Shown here one piece after another: positions 1 to 7,996 of a DNA stretch of 64,000 nucleotides. This DNA is from Mucilaginibacter galii (GTDB taxonomy: Bacteria; Bacteroidota; Bacteroidia; Sphingobacteriales; Sphingobacteriaceae): contig NZ_BMDO01000007.1 of the NCBI RefSeq assembly GCF_014635825.1, forward strand, positions 62,001-126,000, written 5' to 3'. The stretch's first letter is position 1. The number at the start of each line of letters is the position of its first letter. Both the position numbers and the translations under genes were made by a program. The notes beneath the pieces were generated by a model. The model saw only the letters and a program-made list of their open reading frames with translations. It searched no databases and was not told the origin of the DNA.

Positions 1-948
1 GTTTTCAATATGATGATAAGCCTGATACAACATAGGCCTGATTAATTCTGTCATCCCGGCATCAAGTACTAAGAAGTTCTTTTTCTGCCCATTCTTAACA
101 TACAGTACTCGCGAAATAAGAGAGGCACTTTGCGCCACTAACGCCCGGCCCAATTCAAAATGAACCTCCTGCCCTTCTTTAACGGTCAGGTTGTCGGCAA
201 ATATTTTGAAGTAGCTTTCAAAGTCGCAAACCGGGTTTTCATCCGGGTTATAGTAATCTACGCCTAACCCCCCGCCTACGTTTAAAACTTTGATGGGCAT
301 ATTTTGATGTTCGAACCAATTGTGCAGTTCATTCACCTTTTCGCATAACTTTTTAAAAACATCGAGGTTGGTTATTTGCGAACCCACATGAAAGTGGATG
401 CCTGTAAACTCCAAATTAGCACAATTACGGAGGGTAAATACTACATCTTCTAATTGCCAGGTATTAATACCAAATTTGTTTTCCTCAAGCCCAGTGGTAA
501 TATAGTGGTGGGTATGCGCATCAACGTTTGGATTAATACGAATGGCCACTCTTGCAGTTTTACCTTTAGCACCCGCCAGGTCGTTGATTACCAGCAGTTC
601 CTGCACCGATTCTACATTAAAGCAAAAAATATCGGCATCCAAGGCAGCATTAATTTCACGGTCCGATTTACCTACACCAGCAAATACCACCTTACCTTTA
701 TCAAAACCATGGGCAATAGCAGCCTTCACTTCATTACCGCTAACGCAGTCGGCCCCCATACCGGCAGCCTGTACGGTTTGCAACACACGGGTATTAAAGT
801 TAGCTTTCAAAGCATAATGGACATGGTAGCCATAGGCCGATGCCGCATTTTGGCACTCTGTTACAGTTTGCTGTAAAAGGTTGAGATCGTAATAGTAGAA
901 AGGAGTTTCCAGTTGATTAAACCGGTCTATGCTGGCTTTTGAGAACAT
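1..948 (-). CDS. lysA: Diaminopimelate decarboxylase, 3' end cut by window
   Basis: PLP-dependent decarboxylase that converts meso-diaminopimelate to lysine, the last step of lysine synthesis in the cytosol. The reading frame starts at the ATG at 948 (MFSKASIDRF) and stays open for 316 codons to the window edge, so the C-terminus is missing. The PLP lysine lies in HYALKANFNT near residue 48. GIHFHVGSQI and NVGGGLGVDY, both typical of the alanine-racemase-like barrel of group IV decarboxylases, follow in order. Divergent from the next gene. A biosynthetic arginine or carboxynorspermidine decarboxylase is the alternative, but length and motif spacing favour LysA. Confidence 0.9.
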   Translation of the reverse strand, partial: MFSKASIDRFNQLETPFYYYDLNLLQQTVTECQNAASAYGYHVHYALKANFNTRVLQTVQAAGMGADCVSGNEVKAAIAHGFDKGKVVFAGVGKSDREINAALDADIFCFNVESVQELLVINDLAGAKGKTARVAIRINPNVDAHTHHYITTGLEENKFGINTWQLEDVVFTLRNCANLEFTGIHFHVGSQITNLDVFKKLCEKVNELHNWFEHQNMPIKVLNVGGGLGVDYYNPDENPVCDFESYFKIFADNLTVKEGQEVHFELGRALVAQSASLISRVLYVKNGQKKNFLVLDAGMTELIRPMLYQAYHHIEN

Positions 949-1087
949 GGCGTAATATATAAAGCGACATGCTTTAAGCACGCCTAAAATCAATTAAATT
1001 AAGGGCTTAAAATTAAGCTTTACATATTAGTATAGCTAATGGTGTATGAAATAAATTGCTGATCAATTGCATTCTGATTTTGCTGAC

Positions 1088-1095
1088 TATATTTG
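1088..1095 (+). promoter_or_regulatory. Bacteroidota-type -7 box of the DinB-fold gene
   Basis: TATATTTG matches the TAnnTTTG -7 consensus of the primary Bacteroidota sigma factor. An ATTG at 1066-1069 sits 18 bp upstream as a possible -33 element. Transcription would begin near 1102, just upstream of the ATG at 1113. This argues against the in-frame TTG at 1056 as the start. Confidence 0.5.
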
Positions 1096-1112
1096 TTTTA
1101 CAATCCCTTACC

Positions 1113-1580
1113 ATGAAAGATTATTTTCTTAAACTGCTTAATTACGACAAATACTCAAATCTACAGCTTACAGACCTATTGTTTTCTGCGAATGAACCGC
1201 AAAATGCTGTTGGACTGATGGCGCATATCATATCAGCTAAGCAAAGGTGGTTATTGCGCTGCAAAGAACTGCCGCCTCCCTCCGATGCCTTGTGGCCAGA
1301 TTGGCAAGCTGCACAATTTAAATACCTTATTGAAGAAGGACACCAGGCATGGGTTGCATATGTAAGTAGCTTAACTGATGATGACTTTAAGCGAATCATA
1401 AATTATCAAAACATGAAAGGCGAAACCATGAACGATACACTATCTGATATTTTAGCCCACCTTATTAATCATGGCACCCATCACCGGGCGCAAATTGGCC
1501 AGTACCTTAAGTTAGCCGGTGTAGAACAATTGCTTGTTACCGACTATATTTTTTACGTACGCCAACAAACACAACAATAA
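1113..1580 (+). CDS. DinB-family (DinB_2/YfiT-like) putative metal-dependent protein
   Basis: A 155-residue protein with the DinB/YfiT four-helix-bundle pattern (unrelated to DNA polymerase IV). The metal-type histidines are seen as H37 in LMAHIISAKQRW and as the HLINHGTHHRAQIGQYL motif near the C-terminus. Family members include thiol-dependent transferases, but no substrate can be read here. I place the start at ATG 1113 rather than at the in-frame TTG at 1056, because the extra 19 residues are hydrophobic and unlike the family and a promoter box lies between the two. Confidence 0.8.
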   Translation: MKDYFLKLLNYDKYSNLQLTDLLFSANEPQNAVGLMAHIISAKQRWLLRCKELPPPSDALWPDWQAAQFKYLIEEGHQAWVAYVSSLTDDDFKRIINYQNMKGETMNDTLSDILAHLINHGTHHRAQIGQYLKLAGVEQLLVTDYIFYVRQQTQQ

Positions 1581-1619
1581 AATATGGGCATTTGAATACT
1601 AAGTATTAGTTTTGCGCCA

Positions 1620-1991
1620 ATGTTTAAACGCTCTGTAGCCTTACTGCTCATTTGCTTTATGATAATCGCTAATTTCACGCGGCTGTTTATCTATGCGGGC
1701 TTTGAGGTGAATCAAAAGTACATTGCCGAAAAACTTTGCGAAAACCGTGATAAACCATGGCTTAACTGTAATGGCCGCTGCTACTTAATGAAAAAAATTA
1801 AGCAGGCCGAAGAAAAGGAACGGAGTGCCGAGCGCCAGGTTCAAAAAAATCTTTTCCAGGATGCCTGTTTTCCCACAGCTTTCGCTTTTAAGTTTCACGC
1901 GCAACTATTGCAGCTTTTCTCCGAAAATTACCTCCTTATGCAACCTCAGCAAGTAGGTAAATCTTTACTACGCCCTCCCCGGCTTGCCTAA
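1620..1991 (+). CDS. Small exported/membrane-anchored protein with CNGRCYL motif, at head of metal locus
   Basis: A 123-residue protein with an N-terminal hydrophobic segment (about residues 5-27), then a polar region with C41 and ENRDKPWLNCNGRCYLMKKI. The CNGxCYLxKxx motif recurs in short uncharacterised Bacteroidota proteins, often beside TonB receptors. The paired cysteines could bind metal or form a disulfide; this is inference. It precedes the TonB receptor by 292 bp on the same strand. A TAGTTTTG box at 1607-1614 lies directly before the start, so the message may be nearly leaderless. No function is assigned. Confidence 0.65.
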   Translation: MFKRSVALLLICFMIIANFTRLFIYAGFEVNQKYIAEKLCENRDKPWLNCNGRCYLMKKIKQAEEKERSAERQVQKNLFQDACFPTAFAFKFHAQLLQLFSENYLLMQPQQVGKSLLRPPRLA

Positions 1992-2283
1992 CTTTCTATT
2001 CTTACTTTTTTATTGAGGTGTTCTGACGCGGTTATTCGTTTTCATAAAATTTAGCTGAATTCGTTAGCTGATTATTGATGAATGCGCTTGCTTCGAACGT
2101 CTGACTAAGTTGCTTTTCAGTGCTGCAAAAATTCGTGATTGCAAATTATCACAATAGCAATGCATATCTGTAACTTCTAAAGTATTTGGCCGGAATAATT
2201 CGGGCATCAATATTTCCTCAATAAATCAAATTCAAAGTTTAATTACCTCACCGTAAAAGCAGGCACTATGCCTTCATTTTTAT
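1992..2283. other. Intergenic leader before TonB receptor
   Basis: 292 bp with no open frame of note. I looked for a cobalamin or TPP riboswitch because of the downstream TonB receptor and found no recognisable core. The last part holds a short AGGC/GCCT hairpin near 2260-2275 and is otherwise AT-rich. It probably carries the promoter of the receptor operon, but no clear TAnnTTTG box is visible. Confidence 0.4.
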
Positions 2284-4620
2284 ATGCAAAAAATTTTATT
2301 GCTCCTTCTACTATTCCCGTTCACTATTTACGGGCAAAATATGATACAAGGCACCGTTACCGATGCCATAACCCACGAACCGCTACCGGGTGTTACTGTT
2401 AGCAGTGCCGACAGTACATTTAAAGCCGTTACCACCACCGACCGCAAAGGCCGTTTTAACCTGCAAAATACCGGCAAACTTCGAATTTTTATGATGGGCT
2501 ACAATGCCTTAATTTATGATGCAAGCAGCGCAACGGGTCCAATCAATATCAGTCTTTCCCCTTCATCAGTAGATTTGCAGCCCGTTGTCATTTCGGCCAG
2601 TCGCGAAGGACAATCGCGCGCCAGCGCACCCATAGCCATCAGTAAAATCAATTCAGTTCAAATTCAAGACACCAAGGCTACGGCTTTGTACCAACTGCTC
2701 AATAAAGTTGCCGGCGTGTATATGGTAAACCTGGGGAACGAACAACATACCATGGCTATACGCCAGCCTATTACTTACAATGCTTTGTATTTATACATGG
2801 AAGATGGCTTACCTATTAGGCCTACCGGCATCTTCAACCACAACTCGTTATATGAGATCAATATGAATAGTGTAAAAGATATTGAAGTGATCAAAGGTCC
2901 GGCTTCATCATTATATGGCAGTAATTCCATTGGAGGTGCGGTTAACTTCATCACTCAAAATCCACCGGTGGGCTTTGCCGGCAATGTGCAGTTGCAAGGT
3001 GATAATTACAAATACCGGCGCGTAGATGCTGACGCTGGTTTTACATCGGGTAAATTTGGTTTGTACGCCGGTGGTTACGTTGCTCATCAAGAAGATAGCT
3101 GGCAAGATTACTCAGACTTTGATAAGTATTCGGCTAACCTAAAATCCACTTACGATTTTAGTCCCTCTACACGGGTCATTACATCGGCTGCGTATAACTA
3201 TTTAAACACCCAAACACCCGGCAGCTTAGATAGTATTCGTTTTTACAGCCGCAGCTATGGCAGCAACCAACGCTTCACTTACCGCAATGTAAAAGCCTTT
3301 AGGGCCAGTACGCGTTTAGAACATAACTGGAGTGAAAAGAGCAACACGTTTGTAACGCTGTTCTTCAGGGCAAATTCAACAGCGCAACTGCCCAGTTACT
3401 TTATTTCAGACGTGCGCGACAATACAGGGAAGTACATGAGTTCGAACGGACAGGTGAATGACCAGCGCTTTCAAAGCTATGGTTTATTGGCGCAGCACCG
3501 GGTTGATTTTGATTTCCTGCATTCGCGCCTTATTGCAGGTGTTTACATGGATAATAGTCCGAGCTCTTTTTATGCCCAATCGTTAAATATACAAAAGGAT
3601 CTAACCAAAAATTACTATACCAGCTTTACCAACATAGGTACCTATATAGACGACTATCGCATAAAGTTGTTCAATACTGCAGCCTATGCGCAATATGAAA
3701 TAAAACCGCTTGAACCTCTGCGCATAGTGATGGGTTTAAGGTATGACAGGGTACACTACAATTTTACGAACGGTTTGCCTGCAAGCAATACCAAATACAA
3801 GCAGCAGCAAACCAACAATTTCAATATTGTGGCGCCAAAGCTGGGCTTAACTTACAATTTGGGTAACCACAAAGGTTTGTACGCCAACTACAGCGTAGGT
3901 TTCCAGCCACCCGAAACAGGCGACTTGTTTAGTTCGCGCCAGCAAACACCACTTAAGCAGGCTACCTTCAATAATTACGAAGTTGGCGGCTGGTTTAGCG
4001 CTTTAAATAACAAGCTTTATACCGAAATTAGCTTGTATGATTTAGAAGGGCGGAATGAAATTATCAGTCAACTATTGCCCGATAATACAACGCAGAACCA
4101 AAATGCAGGCGCTACCCGCCATAGAGGTGTTGAGTATACGGTAGCCTATTTACCTGTGCAACAACTCACGTTAAGGTTTAGTGGTACAAACGCTCTGCAT
4201 ACCTACAAAGAATATAGCGAGCTACGCACAAATTTCAGTAACGGACAAACATCTACAATGGTTTACAACGGCAACCGCATGAGTAATGCACCTACCTGGA
4301 TAGCCAACAGCGAAATCACTTACAAACCTGCTTTTTTACCTGGTTTCAGAATTGCGCCCGAATGGCAACACATCGGTTCATACTACACCGATCCGGCTAA
4401 TACCAAGACGTATAGTGGTTACGATATTTATAACCTGCGCCTGGGATACAATTTTAAATCCAATATACTTAAAGGTGCCGGTATATGGTTTAACGTTTTA
4501 AACTTTACGGATAAGCTGTATGCCACTACGGTTATAAGTAACCAGTATGGAGATACCTATAACGCTGCACCTCCACGTACTTACACGCTCGGCATCAGTT
4601 ATTCATTCTCAAAAAACTAA
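2284..4620 (+). CDS. TonB-dependent outer-membrane receptor, metal locus
   Basis: 778-residue outer-membrane active transporter. Order of parts: signal peptide (MQKILLLLLLFPFTIYGQ), a carboxypeptidase-regulatory-like domain (about 20-100, GTVTDAITHEPLPGVTV), a plug (about 115-225, with EVIKGPASSLYGSNSIGGAVNF), then a 22-strand-type barrel ending in YTLGISYSFSKN. The stop codon overlaps the start of the PepSY gene (TAATG), so the two are translationally coupled. Together with the heavy-metal-binding and Sco genes downstream this points to uptake of a metal or metal chelate, copper or iron being the main candidates. The substrate itself cannot be read from the sequence. Confidence 0.9.
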   Translation: MQKILLLLLLFPFTIYGQNMIQGTVTDAITHEPLPGVTVSSADSTFKAVTTTDRKGRFNLQNTGKLRIFMMGYNALIYDASSATGPINISLSPSSVDLQPVVISASREGQSRASAPIAISKINSVQIQDTKATALYQLLNKVAGVYMVNLGNEQHTMAIRQPITYNALYLYMEDGLPIRPTGIFNHNSLYEINMNSVKDIEVIKGPASSLYGSNSIGGAVNFITQNPPVGFAGNVQLQGDNYKYRRVDADAGFTSGKFGLYAGGYVAHQEDSWQDYSDFDKYSANLKSTYDFSPSTRVITSAAYNYLNTQTPGSLDSIRFYSRSYGSNQRFTYRNVKAFRASTRLEHNWSEKSNTFVTLFFRANSTAQLPSYFISDVRDNTGKYMSSNGQVNDQRFQSYGLLAQHRVDFDFLHSRLIAGVYMDNSPSSFYAQSLNIQKDLTKNYYTSFTNIGTYIDDYRIKLFNTAAYAQYEIKPLEPLRIVMGLRYDRVHYNFTNGLPASNTKYKQQQTNNFNIVAPKLGLTYNLGNHKGLYANYSVGFQPPETGDLFSSRQQTPLKQATFNNYEVGGWFSALNNKLYTEISLYDLEGRNEIISQLLPDNTTQNQNAGATRHRGVEYTVAYLPVQQLTLRFSGTNALHTYKEYSELRTNFSNGQTSTMVYNGNRMSNAPTWIANSEITYKPAFLPGFRIAPEWQHIGSYYTDPANTKTYSGYDIYNLRLGYNFKSNILKGAGIWFNVLNFTDKLYATTVISNQYGDTYNAAPPRTYTLGISYSFSKN

Positions 4621-6083
4621 TGATGGAGATCAAAACACAGGAAAAAACAAGAAAGCGTAGCTTTTACAAATGGCATCGCATATTGGGATTAATAAGCCTG
4701 GTGCCAGTCATCTTTTGGACCATCAGCGGGTTATCGCACCCTTTCATGTCTAATTGGTTCAGGCCTTTTATTCCGCAGGAAGTTTTTAAGCCGCTTAACC
4801 AGCAACAAATGGCGCCCAAGCTTACCTTACAAGAGGTGCTCGATAAAAATCAGATCAGCCGATTACGCAATTTTGGTTTAATTAATTTTGACAAGGGGAC
4901 CTTTTACCAGGTCTTAGATGCCGACAGCAGCTACACCTATTATTCCGCCAATAACGGCAATGTGCTTATCAATGGTGACCAAAAATACGCCACTTACCTG
5001 GCGCGCTATTTTACACAAGATTCCACATCAGCCGTTAAAAGCATAACCATACAAAAAACGTTTGATGGCACCTACCAGCCCATAAACCGCTTGCTACCCG
5101 TATGGAAAGTTAGCTTTGATAGGCCCGATGGTATGGACATTTATGTGGAAACCAGTCAAAGCCGGCTCGGTACATTTAATAACAATACCCGAAAAGCTTT
5201 TTTGTGGATATTCAGGCAGTTTCATAACTGGGAATTTTTGGCAAATGCCGGAGGAGAGAAATTTCGCATTTGCGTATTGTTAGTAGTTGTTACGTTGATG
5301 TTGGCCTCGCTGCTTTCAGGAATCACCGTCTACGGTTTATTCTGGAACCGCTTCAAGCAAATTCAACAAAAACGAAATGCCAACGGCAGCGAAGACAAAC
5401 GTTTTATACATCGTTTCCACAGGCAGTTAGGGCTTATTGTTTCGTTTGTAATGCTCACCTTTATAGTAAGTGGTGGCTTTCATTTATGGGTTAAACTACA
5501 GAATATGCATACTGACAGTAAACCATTTAAGCAGCTTATAAAACGCGATCAGTTACAACAAAGTAATCTTCGCCTTACATTACCTGATAGTTTAATTAAG
5601 CATGTAAGCCTAATCAGTTTCAATAATAAAGTATATTATCAGGTTCAAAAGAAGAATAAAGAGATAGTGTACTACGATGCAGCGAACGGCAAAGAGTTAA
5701 TCAATGGCGATCAAGATTTTGCCGTTTACTTGAGCAACTACTACCGAGGCGGCAACAATAACGGAAATAATAATCAACAAATTAAAACAGAGCTCATTAA
5801 ACAATTTACCAATGAATATGGCTTTATTAATAAACGCCTACCAGTTGTTAAGGTGAGCTACGCTAACCAGGAAGATTGGTACGTTGAAACCTCATCGGCT
5901 AAGTTAGCCACCAAAGTGGCGGGCTTAGACCGTACCGAAGGCTTTTCTTTTATCTTTTTACATAAATATTTTGGCATGACCTGCGCCGGTAAAAACATAC
6001 GCGATATAGTGAGCATGCTGGCAGCAGCAGGTGTTTTAGTTGTATCTTTGTTTGGTTTTGCCGCCTTCTTAAAAAATAAATAA
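4620..6083 (+). CDS. PepSY-associated membrane protein with two homologous halves
   Basis: 487-residue inner-membrane PepSY_TM protein. Four membrane segments are visible at about 20-44, 218-242, 272-292 and 460-485. The two halves repeat each other: WHRILGLI near residue 18 matches FHRQLGLI near 267. NGNVLINGDQ matches NGKELINGDQ, NRLLPVWKVS matches NKRLPVVKVS, and IYVETSQSRL matches WYVETSSAKL. Conserved histidines in the membrane helices resemble those of PepSY ferric/cupric reductases that work with TonB receptors. A role in reducing an imported metal chelate at the periplasmic face is inferred from this and from the overlap with the receptor gene. ATG 4620 or 4623 could serve as start. 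Confidence 0.82.
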   Translation: MMEIKTQEKTRKRSFYKWHRILGLISLVPVIFWTISGLSHPFMSNWFRPFIPQEVFKPLNQQQMAPKLTLQEVLDKNQISRLRNFGLINFDKGTFYQVLDADSSYTYYSANNGNVLINGDQKYATYLARYFTQDSTSAVKSITIQKTFDGTYQPINRLLPVWKVSFDRPDGMDIYVETSQSRLGTFNNNTRKAFLWIFRQFHNWEFLANAGGEKFRICVLLVVVTLMLASLLSGITVYGLFWNRFKQIQQKRNANGSEDKRFIHRFHRQLGLIVSFVMLTFIVSGGFHLWVKLQNMHTDSKPFKQLIKRDQLQQSNLRLTLPDSLIKHVSLISFNNKVYYQVQKKNKEIVYYDAANGKELINGDQDFAVYLSNYYRGGNNNGNNNQQIKTELIKQFTNEYGFINKRLPVVKVSYANQEDWYVETSSAKLATKVAGLDRTEGFSFIFLHKYFGMTCAGKNIRDIVSMLAAAGVLVVSLFGFAAFLKNK

Positions 6084-6084
6084 C

Positions 6085-6276
6085 ATGAAAAAACTTATAA
6101 TTATCTGTTCAATGGCTGTGTTTGCCTCATGCGGACAATCATCTACCAAGCAAAACCCGGCAAGTAAACCTACCGGCAAAACCACCTATACATGCACAAT
6201 GCACCCGGAAGTAAAATCAGAAAAACCGGGTGTATGTCCAAAATGCGGAATGGACTTAGTTGAAGTAGAACGTTAA
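6085..6276 (+). CDS. Heavy-metal-binding-domain lipoprotein
   Basis: 63-residue lipoprotein: signal peptide with lipobox FASC (C16), then almost nothing but a heavy-metal-binding domain (HMBD) with YTCTMHPEV and CPKCGMDL. This Cys/Met/His pattern is also found at the N-terminus of CusB-type adaptors and copper P-type ATPases, and it binds copper or similar soft metals in known cases. It starts one base after the PepSY stop region, so it is in the same operon. It likely holds metal at the cell surface or in the periplasm. Confidence 0.85.
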   Translation: MKKLIIICSMAVFASCGQSSTKQNPASKPTGKTTYTCTMHPEVKSEKPGVCPKCGMDLVEVER

Positions 6277-6297
6277 TTTCTTTAAGCATTTAATGAA

Positions 6298-6714
6298 ATG
6301 AAGATATTTAAAAATTTATCTATAGCTCTTATGGCATCGGCCTTTTTACTGAGCGCCTGTACAGACACAAAAAAGCAGGAAAAAGACGCTTTAAACGAAG
6401 TGATTAAAGTTCACGACGAAGCCATGGCGAAAAGTGAGCAGGCTATAAAAAACAAGATGTTACTGGATAGTATGGGTAAAGCAAACACCCCTCTGCAAAA
6501 AACTGATATTAATACGATTATAAGCAATTTGACAACTACTGATAAGGCTATGGAGGATTGGATGCACCAATTCAATGCTGATTATACAGGTAAGACCCAT
6601 GAAGAAGTTATGCAATACCTTGCCGATCAGAAAAAGAAAGTACGCCAGGTAAACAACCAATTAGCCGCTGCTGTTAATCAATCCAATCAATTTATAGCGA
6701 TACATCAAAAATGA
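6298..6714 (+). CDS. Small helical lipoprotein of metal locus
   Basis: 138-residue lipoprotein with signal peptide and lipobox LSAC (C21). The mature part is charged, rich in Lys, Gln and Met, and predicted helical or coiled-coil. No catalytic motif is visible. The start of the Sco gene at 6711 overlaps its last codons by 4 bp (ATGA type), so the two are coupled. Function is unknown; location suggests a helper in metal handling or cytochrome assembly. Confidence 0.7.
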   Translation: MKIFKNLSIALMASAFLLSACTDTKKQEKDALNEVIKVHDEAMAKSEQAIKNKMLLDSMGKANTPLQKTDINTIISNLTTTDKAMEDWMHQFNADYTGKTHEEVMQYLADQKKKVRQVNNQLAAAVNQSNQFIAIHQK

Positions 6715-7367
6715 AGTTTACACTTTTAAGTGCCTGCGCTCTATTATTATGGAGTTCATGCTCATTCAATGATAAAATCAATGCCGTATTACCCATTTAT
6801 GGCAGCCGCGAGCCGGTCACCAAAACGGTGAACGGCAAGCAGGTAACTGATACGGTATACCAAACCATTCCCGATTTTGAATTTGTAAACCAGTATGGCA
6901 AAACCATCAATCGTAAATCGCTTGATGGCAGCATCTACGTAGCCGATTTCTTTTTTACGAGTTGCCCATCCATTTGCCCTATTATGCACCGTAACATGCT
7001 TAAGGTTTACGAAACTTTCAAGAATGCGGCAAACGTGAAAATTCTATCGCATAGCATAGATCCTAATCATGATAGTGTTCCGGTTTTAAAGAATTATGCT
7101 GATAAATTAGGAGTAACCGGTGATACCTGGTGGTTTTTACAAGGCAAAAAGGAATCGACTTATAAACTGGCCGAAAGCTACCTCGTGGCCGTTCAGGAAG
7201 ACAGCAAAGCTGCAGGCGGGTTTGTACATTCGGGTTACTTTATCCTTATAGATAAGCAGAAACGTATCCGCGGCACTTACGATGGCACCAAGCCCGAAGA
7301 TGCGGATAAGCTGATCGCTGATATTAAAACACTGCAAAATGAGCCGCAAAGCATGATAGCCCAATGA
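6711..7367 (+). CDS. SCO1/SenC family copper chaperone-type lipoprotein
   Basis: 218-residue thioredoxin-fold protein. It has lipobox SSC (C17), the copper/redox motif FFTSCPSICPIMHRNM (C85 and C89) and the distal copper-ligand histidine in GGFVHSGYF (H173). This is the full Sco ligand set, so it should bind copper and act as a metallochaperone or thiol reductase, in known cases for the CuA centre of cytochrome oxidase. It overlaps its neighbours by 4 bp on both sides (6711-6714 and 7364-7367), which shows tight operon organisation. Confidence 0.9.
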   Translation: MKFTLLSACALLLWSSCSFNDKINAVLPIYGSREPVTKTVNGKQVTDTVYQTIPDFEFVNQYGKTINRKSLDGSIYVADFFFTSCPSICPIMHRNMLKVYETFKNAANVKILSHSIDPNHDSVPVLKNYADKLGVTGDTWWFLQGKKESTYKLAESYLVAVQEDSKAAGGFVHSGYFILIDKQKRIRGTYDGTKPEDADKLIADIKTLQNEPQSMIAQ

Positions 7368-7780
7368 AAGCAACCATCATAACAATGCTGCTTACAGCAA
7401 TCATTTGCATGGTGTATTCGTGCCAAAGTGAAGACCAGATTGAATACATGCGTTATTATACAGCAGGTCAGGACCTCTATAAAACCAAGTGCCAAAACTG
7501 TCATGGTGCCCAGGGCGAGGGCTTGGCGGCACTGATACCGCCGCTTACCGATAGTATTTACTTAAAAGCCAATAGCAACAAGTTAGCCTGCTATGTACAA
7601 AACGGATTGCAGTTGCCTATACTGGTAAAGGGCAAAGCCTTTAATGGACAAATGCCGCCGGCCGGCCTTAGCCCTATTGAAATTGCCCAGGTACTTACTT
7701 ATGTCAAAAACTCGTTTGGTAACAATATGGGGTTATACAACGTAGAGAAGGCTAATCAGGATTTAATTAATTGCAATTAG
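7364..7780 (+). CDS. Class I cytochrome c lipoprotein
   Basis: 138-residue lipoprotein (C20 in MVYSC) with one haem site, KCQNCHGAQG (C43, C46, H47), and a likely axial Met97 in NGQMPPAG. It is an electron carrier anchored to a membrane facing the periplasm. The gene overlaps the Sco gene by 4 bp and is the last of the metal locus, followed by a hairpin. The pairing of Sco and a mono-haem cytochrome suggests that the locus ties metal import to a redox step. Confidence 0.9.
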   Translation: MKATIITMLLTAIICMVYSCQSEDQIEYMRYYTAGQDLYKTKCQNCHGAQGEGLAALIPPLTDSIYLKANSNKLACYVQNGLQLPILVKGKAFNGQMPPAGLSPIEIAQVLTYVKNSFGNNMGLYNVEKANQDLINCN

Positions 7781-7792
7781 CATAATTGAGGT

Positions 7793-7827
7793 CAACGTTA
7801 TTCTTTATTAGGAGTAACGTTGGCTTT
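7793..7827 (+). terminator. Hairpin after the metal operon
   Basis: CAACGTTA at 7793-7800 pairs with TAACGTTG at 7815-7822 across a 14-nt loop, followed by GCTTTT. The T-run is short, so termination strength is uncertain. Confidence 0.55.
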
Positions 7828-7965
7828 TAATGTTAATCAATCAACATTTGTACTACAATAATTCCTCATGTAACGTTATCTACGAAACCTCTAATACCCC
7901 ACTCCTCCTTACCTCCTTACTCCGCTCAGCCTCAAAACTTATCAACAATTCCTGAAAGTTGTTGC

Positions 7966-7988
7966 AATTGCTAATTATATTAGCAATT
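7966..7988. promoter_or_regulatory. Palindromic operator in front of Y-family polymerase
   Basis: Perfect inverted repeat with 10-bp arms AATTGCTAAT and ATTAGCAATT around a TAT spacer. It ends 8 bp before the polymerase ATG and overlaps a TTTTTG stretch that resembles a -7 box (AATTTTTG, one mismatch). Nearly the same palindrome lies between dinB and the 2H phosphoesterases at 60665-60689. A bound repressor here would block transcription, which fits damage-inducible control; the regulator is not in the window. Confidence 0.7.
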
Positions 7989-7996
7989 TTTGAGTC

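Noticed and set aside
454..876. Plus-strand ORF of 140 codons
   Set aside because: It is the antisense shadow of lysA, whose motifs are clear on the minus strand.
1992..2283. Cobalamin or other riboswitch before the TonB receptor
   Set aside because: No recognisable conserved core and only a 4-bp hairpin.
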